From contig JADGIZ010000456.1 of NCBI GenBank assembly GCA_027604665.1, forward strand, positions 1-13,371: a stretch of DNA of 13,371 nt, written 5' to 3'. Every line of letters starts with the position of its first letter. Positions within the stretch are counted from its first letter, which is position 1. Positions 1 through 8,391 of this stretch are shown here, piece by piece. Both the position numbers and the translations under genes were made by a program. Below the pieces are notes generated by a model that was given only the letters and a program-made list of their open reading frames with translations, was not told the origin of the DNA and ran no database searches. The DNA is from Polyrhizophydium stewartii (Eukaryota > Chytridiomycota > Chytridiomycetes > Rhizophydiales).

Positions 1-1
1 C

Positions 2-25
2 CCGCACCCGCACCCGCACCCGCAC
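2..25 (+). repeat. Tandem CCGCAC hexanucleotide, 4 copies at the window edge
   Basis: Four exact copies encode alternating Pro-His in the first visible exon. The array may extend left of the window. Confidence 0.9.
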
Positions 26-2376
26 CAGCTCAACGGGCAGCAGCACTACCAGCAGCAGCAGCAGCACTTCCAGCAGCAGCAGCAGCACTTCCAACAACCG
101 CTGCACTTCCAGCAGCCCCTGCACTTCCAGCAGCCCCTGCACTTTCACGACCCAGGCCCCTTCCAGGTGCGAGCCGCTTGCCCTGCCACGCCCCAAAAAC
201 TCCGCCCGTCTTGCTCATCCCGCCGTCTCGCTTGCAGAACCGGCGACGGCACTCGACCCACTCGCGCTCCAGCAGCACCCCGCTCGACCTGGACGCGGAT
301 CCCACGACCTCGCCCCAGATGGTCTACATCCACTACCAGCCGCCGCAGTCGCCCCAGCCCGTGTCGCCCTACTCGGCCACGTCGCCCTCGCTGTCCCACG
401 ACTCGCTGCCCTTCGTGCACCAGCACCACATCCTCGCCCTCGCCCAGCAGTCCAGCCTGCCACAGGCCTTCAGATACGGCCCGTCGCCCTCGACGCACCT
501 CAACCCATATCACCCGCACCAGCTGCAGCCCCAGCTGTCGATGCCCCACATGCAGGCACCCGGCCTCGCCCAGAGCCAAGTCTCGCCCACGCCCCACCCC
601 CACCAGCACGACCACTCCTTCTCGCAGCCGGCGTACATGCCCCACGACTACGCAGGCTCCCCGGCCCCGCCGCCCTCGCCCCTCGCAGCCTACGCCTACC
701 CGCCGCCGCCGCCGTCGCCGCTGCCCCACGAGCCGGGCCGCCGCGCGTACCGCTCCTTCGACACCTCGCGCCACGACGAGGAGCGCGACCGCTTCATCGA
801 CCGCTTCCCGGCCTTCCATCGCAGGCACCTGTCGCGGCCCGCCTCCGCCATGCCCGACCAGCATGCCGTGCTCCAGCAGCCACACCTGCCTCACGGACAG
901 CGCCTGCTCGTCAACATTGGCCGCAAGGTCTCCTCGTCGACCCTGAGCGAGGAGTCGGAGGCCAGCGTCGCCACCCCGACCAGCGCATCCCCGTCGCCGG
1001 CCGCGTCCGGAAACAAGTGGGTCCAGCGCGCCAAGAGCATCCTCACGCGCACCATGTCCATCCGCACCCTCGCTTCGACCTCGTCGTCCGCGAGCGGCTC
1101 AAGCGGCAGCGGCGCAACGCCAGGATCCGCCCTCGGCCCGCTCTCGCCCACGTCCGCCGCCCGCTTCCAGGCCCCGATCTCGTCGTCGGCTCCGGTCGCC
1201 TCGCCGCTGTCGCTCTCGAACCCGACCGACCAGTCCTTTCCCGCCGCCGCAGACGCCCTGCCCGGCCGCTCGTCCTCGGCCCAGGCGTTCTATCCGTACC
1301 ACCCGTCTGCGGCCCACGGCGGGTCGGCCGAGTCGCTGCTGGTCAGCCCCGTCACCGCGCAGCCGCCGCCGCAGTTGCCGCTGCCGCAGCCGTCGCAGTC
1401 GCAGCAGCAGCAGTCGCAGATCCAGCAGCAGCAGGCGGCGGCTCCCCCGCTCTCGGCTCGCGAGCGCCGCAAGCTGCTGCAGGCGCACTCGCGCAAGACG
1501 GGCACCGGCCTCGGCGCGCTGTTTGGCTGGCGCCAGCACACAGAGACCGTCAACCCCGCGGCCTTTGGCGGCCTCGACCCAACGGGCAACATCCAGTGGA
1601 CCGCCGTCGATTACGTTGCACGACCCTGGCGTCGCGGCGCTCCACTCTTTGCAAGCAACTGGAACCCGCTCGATCCGCACGACCAGGAGGCCATTGACGC
1701 TTATGACAAACTCCTCGATCTCTTGCGCACCGCCGCCGCCGCTGCTGCTGCCGCGCAGGCCACCAGCCCCGCGCTCAAGGCGTCTGCCGCCGCAAACGGC
1801 ACGCAGCTGCAGGCCCAGCTGTCGCCTGAGACGGCCCCGTCGCGCAAGTCGGTTGATCGCGCCGAGCCGCGCGGCAAGCTCCGTCTGCGCAGTGTCTCTG
1901 CCGTGTCGGCGTCGTCGGCGGCTTCGGTGCTGTCGAGTCTGGCGGGATCCACGCTCGGTGCGTCGACGGCGTCGTCGTCGGCAGCCTCGTCGGTCTCGGG
2001 GGCCACCGGTCAACACCCCGTGGGCTCCCAGATCGCATATTTGCCCAGCATGCAGCAGATCCAGGAGATCTATCTTGGTCCGGCACGTCTCCAGCAGCAG
2101 CAACAGCGCGGGCACGCTTCTTTTGCGCCGCCGCCGCCGAGCGGCTTCAAGCGCGCCAAGTCGTCGGTCAGCATCTCGCTGTCGCGGTTCGGATCGGCCC
2201 GCTCGTCCGTTTACGGCTCGACTGCTTCAATGCCGATGGGCTCGCATGCTCAGGCACCGGCGCCGATGCCGCCTCAGCAGACGCCATCGCAGCCTCAGCA
2301 GCCGCATCAGCAGCAGCCGCAGTTGCCCATGTCGCCGTCGCCGTCGCCCCCGCCGCCGTCGCTCCAGCAACAGCAG

Positions 2377-2420
<44 letters not shown>

Positions 2421-4158
2421 GCAACAGGCGGTGCCAGGCCAGCACAGCTTGCAGCACGCACAGCAGCTGCAGCAGCTTCGCCAGCAGCTTCTGTCCGCCA
2501 ACGGCGGCCCCGCTGTGCCCGCCTTCCCGATGGCCTCGTCGCACTCGAGCCAGTCTGCCGCGACGGCCGCTGCAGTTGCTGCGGCATCTGCGAGTGCAAC
2601 GGCGTCGGCGGCGGCCTTTGCGCGCGAGGAGCGCAGGCCCGGCGGACACTCGCGGCCCAAGTCGTGGTGGAAGCGGCACACGGTGCACGAGGACACGCTG
2701 CTGGCTGCTGCTGCCGCGACGAGCATTTCGTCGGGACGGTACAGCTCCGACGGCGTCGTGCGCGGCGCCACGTCGCTCAGCTCCATCTCGGAGGTGGCGG
2801 CCATGACGACGGGCGGCGTGCTGCCCAACTGCATGCCGCAGACGGTGCTGACGCTGGATGCGCTCAAGGCGATTCTGGAGACGTCGGCCGTTGGTGGGCA
2901 GTTTGACCCTGTTGCGCTCGCTGCGCGCATCACCCCGCGGCGCGACTCGACGGCGTCCCTGTATGCTCCCGAGAGCACGCCGGCCCAGGCTACTGCCGCG
3001 GGGCTTGCTGGCGCGTCGGGCGTGGACCCTGTGGACGGTGCCTCGGCGGTCGACACGGTGCCGCTGTCTCCCGAGTCGGCTGCGGTGGCGGGCATGGTCG
3101 ACTTTGCGCAGCTGCAGCTGCCGATGCCCATGCCCATGTCGATGCAGATGCCGATGCCGGCGCCGCTGTCGTCGACGCCGCCCAGCCTCTCGCGCTCGCT
3201 CAACCGCTCGGCGTCGTCGACGGACCTGCGGCACGCCAAGTCGCGCGACAGCTTCTTTGCCGAGATTGGCCATCTGGCGACGGCGTCTGTCATGGCTGCG
3301 CCGCCCACGCCGGGATCTGGCGCCCTCCCCGTCGTTGGCATGCAGGTGCCCGTCACCCTCGCGCCGCAGGACCTAGTGCACGTGACGTCGAGCGACGGCA
3401 GTGGCGTGTCGGTCGTCGGCGGCCTTTTTGCTGCTGTCGGGTCGGCAGAGTCGCTGGTCTCGCTCGACGCCGCCGTCGATGATCTGGACGATGTTGACGA
3501 CGGGTCGCTGTTTGACGGCGTCGAGAGCATCAACTCGTCGGTGTTTTCGATCGACGAGGTTGGCATGGCGGCGGGCGGTAGGCCTGGCGGCGGCGATGTG
3601 TCTGGCGGCCGCAGCAGGAGCGGCAGCGGCGTCGACGGAGCGCCGACGTTCTTTATGCAGTATGCGAACGCAGCTGCGACGGCGCATGCGGCGCAAGAGT
3701 ACCTCGAGCACGAGCATCAGAAGCAGCAGACGCTTTTGCGGTACCGCGCGCGGCAGGCGTCGAGCGACCAGATATTCGCGGCCTTGGATGCCAGCGACGC
3801 TGCCGACGCTGCCGAGACGGCTGCTGATGCTTCTGATGATGATGCGGCGGGGGCGGCGGCGGCAGCCGACGACGACGATGCTGCAATTGCAGCTGCTGTT
3901 GCTGCTGTTGTGGCTTCGGATGCGGATGCGCCGCCGTCTCTGTCGACTGCGTCGGCGTCGTCGACCGCGTCCCTGACCAAGTCGATGATTGTGCCCGACG
4001 TGCTGGTGCCGAGCGATGCGGCGTTTGACCCTGTGGTTGCGTTTGCAAGCCTGCATCGTGCGGCACGGCGTGCTCGCGGAGACGGCGACGATGACGATGC
4101 CGTCGAGGACCGCACTGCCGCTGCTGTTCCGACGGACTTTGGCGTGGCTGCTGTGTGA
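2..4158 (+). CDS. Very long Gln/Ser/Ala/Pro-rich protein, 5' partial
   Basis: I do not recognise this protein. Two exons are visible: 2-166 (frame starting at base 2, open to the left edge) and 238-4158, stop TGA. Removing the 167-237 intron joins a His/Gln-rich segment in phase 0 to the long frame, giving at least 1361 residues. The ATG at 178 lies inside the intron and is not the start. Visible parts: Pro-His dipeptides and three HFQQPL hexapeptides; Ser/Pro-rich stretches; one less biased block near residues 490-550 (contains NIQWTAVDYVARPW and ASNWNPLDPHD); a 21-Gln run; a Met-Pro repeat near 3120-3170; Asp/Ala blocks near the C-terminus. Basophilic-kinase-like sites (RRHS, RAKS twice, RPKS, RRDS) recur. 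No membrane segment or catalytic motif is apparent. It is probably a mostly disordered regulatory or scaffold protein; that role is inference only. Confidence 0.8.
86..139 (+). repeat. 18-bp tandem coding repeat, 3 copies (HFQQPL)
   Basis: Copies at 86-103, 104-121 and 122-139. The last two are identical; the first differs by synonymous changes (CAA for CAG, CCG for CCC). A partial fourth copy (CACTTT) follows. The synonymous differences show selection or drift at the codon level and confirm frame 2 as coding. Confidence 0.85.
167..237 (+). other. Intron (71 nt) in the long low-complexity gene
   Basis: The donor is GTGCGA and the acceptor is CTTGCAG after a C/T-rich stretch. Upstream, frame 2 is clearly coding (PHPH, poly-Gln, HFQQPL repeats). 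Downstream, frame 1 is coding from AAC CGG CGA. The junction is phase 0. The alternative of reading frame 1 straight through gives a poly-Ala/Pro translation of the CAG tracts and puts the start in the intron. Confidence 0.8.
2365..2427 (+). repeat. CAG/CAA tract encoding 21 glutamines
   Basis: Twenty-one consecutive Gln codons, mainly CAG with six CAA interruptions, inside the long low-complexity gene. Shorter Gln runs flank it on both sides. Interrupted CAG tracts are more stable than pure ones, but length variation between strains is expected. Confidence 0.95.
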
Positions 4159-4731
4159 AGTATTTTTCGGCATGGCGGCGGCTGGAGCGCGTCTCACCCT
4201 TTCTCTTCTCATTTCATATACTGGTCCTTCCTGATCTATCCCTTCCCTCGCTCTCCCTCCCACTCACTCACTTTTCCTTTTCATATACACACCCTGATTT
4301 CCTCTCAGACACGCACACTCTCACTCTCCCACACAAGCACAATCTCACGCCCACTCACTCACTCTCTCTCAACTCGTTCACTATGGCTTGCCCGCTCCTC
4401 CTCTCACCCGGTTGTCTCCCATCCACCTGCCCAAATCGCTTTTGCCTCTCGCTGTCTCACTCGTTCCAGGCATTTTTGCAAGCTCCTCTGAGTATCTGTC
4501 TCCCCTCTTCACTCTCTCACTGTCTCACTCACTCTCTCTCTCTGTGCTGCTTTTGCATAGGGCCTGCATGTATGGGTTTATTTGGGCAGCAATGAACGAA
4601 ATCTGATGCACGTGATTTGTTGAAGTTTACTTTTGCGATGCCGTGTTTTCGGGAGATAGTTTGAGGAGGAGGGGGTGTGTCAGACATTGACCAACTTTGG
4701 GAATCACAGAATCAGCGAATCTTCTTGCGTT
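4159..4731. other. Spacer between convergent genes, with a G-poor pyrimidine tract
   Basis: No gene is supported here. It must hold the 3' UTRs of the plus-strand gene ending at 4158 and the minus-strand gene ending at 4732. From about 4195 to 4550 the plus strand is mostly C, T and A with very few G, and has many CACT/CTCT units (for example 4261-4270, 4350-4368 and 4510-4545). Small open frames here (from 4155 and 4388) only mirror this composition (Ser, Leu, Thr, His). No canonical AATAAA was seen on the plus strand. Confidence 0.7.
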
Positions 4732-6375
4732 TCAATTGTGCGAGTACACAAACAGCAGCGCGCCGAGCATGCCGCCGAGCGCACCGCCAACGTTGCCCAC
4801 AAAGACGAGATCCGAGACGACCTGGGGGCCGAGCATTGCCCAGACGTGCCACGGCTCGATGCGGTGGCGGCCCAACACGCCGCGGCCGAGGCGTCGCCAC
4901 GCATCGCGCTGCGCGCGAACCGCCGCGAGCGACATTCCCGAGCGCTGTGCCGCGGCCGCGGAGCCCGCAACGACGAGGACAAACATGCGGAGAGCCGCGA
5001 CCCAGCCCCCTGCGCCGCCAAAGACGACCTGCCGCCAGACGTGGGCGCTTCCCCTGACGCCCTGGGCGAGACTGCGACTGTGCCGCAGCCACGCGTAGAG
5101 CAGCGACCCTGCCGCGCTGAACGCGAGCGCGGCGGCCACGAGGGCGGCGAACTCGCGGTCGCCGAGCACCTGGTATGCGAGCGGGCCAAAGCGTAACAGC
5201 CCGTACATGTTCACGGCGAGGTGCACGATGGTGACGTGCATCATCTGCGCCGTCACGAGCGTGTGCTGCCCGCCGAGCCGCGCGACGCTGTTGTCCCACG
5301 AGGCGGTGAAGTTGTCGGCGAGCGCTTGCTCGAGCCAGATGCCTGCGGACCACCCCGACGCGGCGAGCGCGCGCGCGGCCTGGTACGCGGCGTACAGCGC
5401 CACATTGGATGCAACGAAGAGGTCCAGGATCGACATGCTGCGCGCCGTGTCTATCAGGTGGTGCTCGTCCAGCCACTGCGCGGCGGCGCGCGGCAGCGCC
5501 TTGACCGGCAGGCCAAAGAAGGTCCGCTGCGTGCTCCACCACGCGAGCGCGTCCGAGGCTGCGGGTGGCAGCCGTCGCGAGAGCCATCGCACGGCGGGGC
5601 CAAGCCAGCCGTCCCACAGCGTCACGCGGCCAGAGAGCGGCTGCTCGCAGGTGCGGCCCGTCCAGCTTGGCATGCACAGGCACTGGGCGCTGGGCGGCAG
5701 CAGCGTCGTCGGCACGCACACTCCTGCAAACCGCGTTCAACCAAGCCCGAGAGATCCCACGGCAAGCAGCACCCACCAGGCGTCAGCAATCGCTCGGCCG
5801 ACAAGCAGCACGGATCGGATCCATGATGTTCGGAAAGACGCCGGACGCACCGTGAACGCAGTCTGGGCACGCCGCGTGCATGTCTGCCGCCCACGACTCG
5901 GCCTCGGCCGCCCACTGCCCGATCTCGGCCGACGTCGGCACGTGGTCGAGCCACGGCGAGCGGCTGGCGTCGTACCAGTTGCCGAGCACGCCCAAGAGCC
6001 GCAGCGGCGGCATGCCGTGGCCCGAGTCGACCCGCACGACCGCAAACAGGCCGTAGTCGACGTACTGCAGCATCCCGGCTGTCGTTGCATCGGACACGCA
6101 AGTGTCAGCGGGGCCGCAGCACCCACCATCGCCGGTTGCTTGTGGAAGCGTATCGAACACCTCCACCCCTCCCCCCGGGGCGGTTGATGCTGCTCCTCAC
6201 CGATGCTCATCACAAACGCCGTGCCCCGCGAGACCAGCGACCACAGCGGGCCGCCCTCGGCGCGCGCGGCGTCCTCGAGCGCAGCGTGGAACGACGCCTC
6301 GTCGGGCTTGGTGGCGTACAGCAGCAGCACCAGCAGCGCAACCACCACGGCCGTCTTGGCCGTCGTCGTCGCCAT
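4732..6375 (-). CDS. EGF-like plus rhomboid-fold membrane protein, predicted pseudoprotease
   Basis: Three exons on the minus strand, 6375-6201, 6078-5851 and 5723-4732, give 464 residues with both introns in phase 1. Domains: signal peptide (residues 1-26, hydrophobic VVVALLVLLLY); lumenal domain of unknown family (about 27-128); EGF-like module with six Cys at 129, 132, 137, 149, 151 and 160, rebuilt only by splicing; then a rhomboid core. The core has TM1 near 232-255, the TM2 motif HVTIVHLAVNMYGLLRFGP (His297, His302, Asn306), the TM4 loop FGGAGGW and the last TM segment VGNVGGALGG. Active rhomboids use Ser in GxSG on TM4 and His on the last core helix; here these are Ala372 (GCA, 5013-5011) and Asn445 (AAC, 4794-4792). 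Loss of proteolysis is inferred. Location is probably endoplasmic reticulum or other secretory membrane. The gene diverges from the RsfS gene. Confidence 0.8.
5724..5850 (-). other. Intron 2 (127 nt) of the EGF-rhomboid gene
   Basis: Donor GTGCGT at 5850, acceptor TTTGCAG ending at 5724, with a GCTGACG branch-like motif inside. The phase 1 junction creates CPDCVHG|VCVP, which completes the six-cysteine EGF pattern; this independently supports the splice. Confidence 0.85.
6079..6200 (-). other. Intron 1 (122 nt) of the EGF-rhomboid gene
   Basis: Donor GTGAGG at 6200, acceptor CGACAG ending at 6079, with CTGAC about 28 nt before the acceptor. It is phase 1, and the TGA in the donor closes the downstream frame, so splicing is required. 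An alternative AAG acceptor 60 nt earlier is also in phase and would add about 20 residues with three Cys; the one chosen has the better branch and acceptor context. Confidence 0.6.
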
Positions 6376-6668
6376 GGTGTGTGAGAGGTCGGTGCGGTTG
6401 GATGTGAAGTGGGCGAGGGGGTATGGGTCGCTGGAAGTTTGGGAAGGATCGGATCGGGTGCTCGCACCCCAGATCCTTGGGGACGCTGTGAGGAGTGGTC
6501 GGCCTGGGTCCAGAGCACCAGCAGTGCAAGGAAGGCTCGAGTGGATTGCGTATCCGCACACGAGCCGGGGGTGCAGCCCGGCCTGCCAAAGTCCGGCTTG
6601 ACGGGGGGTGGGGGAGCCGACTTCCAAGCGGCATTCAGCCATTCGGCGCTCTTCGTCCAGCGATCGCC
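6376..6668. promoter_or_regulatory. Divergent promoter region, EGF-rhomboid and RsfS genes
   Basis: The 293 bp between two head-to-head start codons must carry both 5' UTRs and promoters. It contains an imperfect inverted repeat at 6451-6476 (arms GGATCGGGTGC and GCACCCCAGATCC, loop TC), overlapped by a second pair AAGGATC (6444-6450) / GATCCTT (6472-6478). No TATA-like box is obvious. The plus strand becomes G-rich around 6600-6616. Confidence 0.55.
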
Positions 6669-8262
6669 ATGCTCCGGTTTCTCTCGCTCGCTGCGGCCGC
6701 ACCCCGCGCTGCTGCCGTTGCAGCTGCCGCGCACGCCCGCGCGACCGGCACACACGCACTTGCCGCGGCTGCCTATCCCGTACCGAGCCGCTGCGCATGC
6801 GCACACACCCGCGCAGGCCCGCCGCAGCCCGCGCATCGCGGCGTGCTGTCGCTCTCCTTCCTCGAGCACCAGCATCCGCAGGTTATCCACCGCCGCACGC
6901 TGCAGGCCGCAACTGCGGCGCTCGCGCGCATGCGACGCCGCGCGGCTGTGGACCCAGACTCGGGGGACAGCGAGCCATCGCAAACCACGGGCCTGTCCGT
7001 GCGCGAAGCACGGACAATCGCCAGCGAGCTCGACGAGATCTCAGAGAACTTGCTGTCGCCGCTGTACGAGGCCAAGGGCAAACCGCGGGCGGGCGAGACC
7101 GGCGCCGGCGGCGCCCGCGGCGGCGACGGCAGCGACGGAGCCGCTGCCGGCAGTGCGTTCAACCCGGACGTGGATGCGGCCGCGCGGGCGGCGATCGCGG
7201 CCAAGAAGGCCGGCGGCGAGTCGCCGACCCAGGGCCGCGATCCGGGACCAAAGTCGCCCATGGAAAGGGACCCGGACACCCGCTTTGCGGCCATGGACGC
7301 CCTCGACGAGCCGCTGTCGCAGATTGCCGCCGAAAAGGCGGCTGCCGGCATGCGCGGGTCCGCCTCGCTGGCTCTCACCGAGGCCGAGCTTGCTGCGAGG
7401 CGCGCGGCCGTTGCGGATCTGTTTGACTCGCGGCACCAGTATGTTGATGCGGGCGCTGCTGCCGCGGGCGACGAAGGCGCGGACGAAGAGGCGTCTGTGC
7501 GCATCAAGCGCCGCCGCGTGCACTCGCAGAAGCCGGTTGCGGCTCGAGATGCTGCCGATGGCGGCGCGGCCGAGGACGAGTGGTTTGTCGACGAGGCGCA
7601 CAACGTGCCGCAGTCGTTCACGCGCACGTTGACCCGCGGTGCGGCTGCCGCTGCTGCGGCAGATGCCACGCTGCCGCGGTGGATGCGCGGCATTGAGACG
7701 GCCGAAAAGCGGCAGATGGGCATTGACGTCGAGGACGACACTGTGCATGTCGACGCGGGCGCTTCCGTGACGCAGATGATTCTCGACCGCACGATTGACG
7801 CCATCCGCGGCGAGCGCGGCCGCAACTTGGTTGTGATTGACGTGCGCCAAAAGTGCGACCATGCGGATTACATCGTCATTGTCGAAGGCCGGTCGTCCAA
7901 GCAGATCCATTCCATGATCGACGCCGTGCGACGAAGTGTGCGTTTCTGCTTTGCAATGTCCCTGCGCAATTTGGTATCCGGTGTGCTGACTGGGTGCGAT
8001 GGCGATGGTGGCGGTGTTGGTGGTGCGTCTGCAGGTCCGCCACGTGTTGCCCCGCGACACTTCGCTGCCAGACAACCTTGCGATCCAGGGCGAGGACAGC
8101 GAGGACTGGAAGTTGCTCGATCTCGGCGGCGTGATGGTCAACTGCTTCACGGCGGATGCGCGCGCATTCTATGACCTCGAGGAGCTGTGGATCAACATGG
8201 ACCCGTCGCGGCTCAACGTGGACTTTGCGATGGAGCCCGACGAGCTGCGCGACAGTCTGTGA
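6669..8262 (+). CDS. MALSU1: RsfS-domain mitochondrial ribosome-silencing factor, MALSU1-like
   Basis: Two exons, 6669-7937 and 8035-8262, give 498 residues; the start is the first in-frame ATG. RsfS/MALSU1/Atp25-N proteins bind uL14 of the large ribosomal subunit and block premature subunit joining; eukaryotic members act in mitochondria or chloroplasts. The domain lies at about residues 367-480: VVIDVRQKCDHADYIVIVEG, then across the intron IQGEDSEDWKLLDLGGVMVN and YDLEELW (469-475), which match the family's aDy-fvi, EG-dW-llD and YdLE-lW signatures. The N-terminus (MLRFLSLAAAAPRAAA, Arg/Ala-rich, almost no acidic residues for some 90 residues) looks like a mitochondrial presequence. Between the two lies a 250-residue Ala/Asp/Glu-rich linker with a basic patch (IKRRRVHSQK). 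Typical relatives are far shorter. There is no Atp25 M domain, so MALSU1-like fits better than Atp25. Confidence 0.88.
7938..8034 (+). other. Intron (97 nt) inside the RsfS domain
   Basis: Donor GTGCGT, acceptor GTCTGCAG, CTGAC at about 7986-7990, phase 0. It joins MIDAVRRS to VRHVLPRDTSLPDNL and so links the two halves of the RsfS domain, which lie in different frames. Confidence 0.88.
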
Positions 8263-8391
8263 ATGAAGTTGGTTTCTGGGAACGAATCCGATGTTTTGCC
8301 CAGCAACGCGCGAGTCGCCACCACGGGTCCCCCGGCCTGCGTATCGGTCAAACTCGCTCCCGCCGCTCGCTGCTCGCTTCCCGCCACTCGC
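8263..8391 (+). other. Very short spacer between RsfS and deaminase genes
   Basis: Only 129 bp separate the RsfS stop (8260-8262) from the ATG chosen for the deaminase. An in-frame ATG lies directly after the stop (TGA ATG, 8260-8265) and would add 43 residues with no recognisable motif. The 8392 start is preferred because it leaves room for UTRs, but the sequence does not settle it. Confidence 0.5.

Noticed and set aside
1..145. Telomeric or minisatellite DNA at the left edge
   Set aside because: The repeats stay in one reading frame with synonymous differences and end at a splice donor, so they are coding repeats.
178..240. ATG at 178 as the start of the long plus-strand protein
   Set aside because: It falls in a good GT-AG intron (167-237), and the upstream exon is clearly coding in another frame.
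4155..4606. Small plus-strand frames in the pyrimidine tract
   Set aside because: Leu/Ser/Thr/His-rich translations simply reflect CACT/CTCT repeats; no start context or motif supports them.
5207..6187. 326-codon plus-strand frame opposite the EGF-rhomboid gene
   Set aside because: It is antisense to exons with a signal peptide, EGF module and rhomboid motifs; it has no recognisable motif itself.
6495..6668. N-terminal extension of the RsfS protein upstream of 6669
   Set aside because: No in-frame ATG exists there, and the ATG at 6669 begins a typical mitochondrial presequence.
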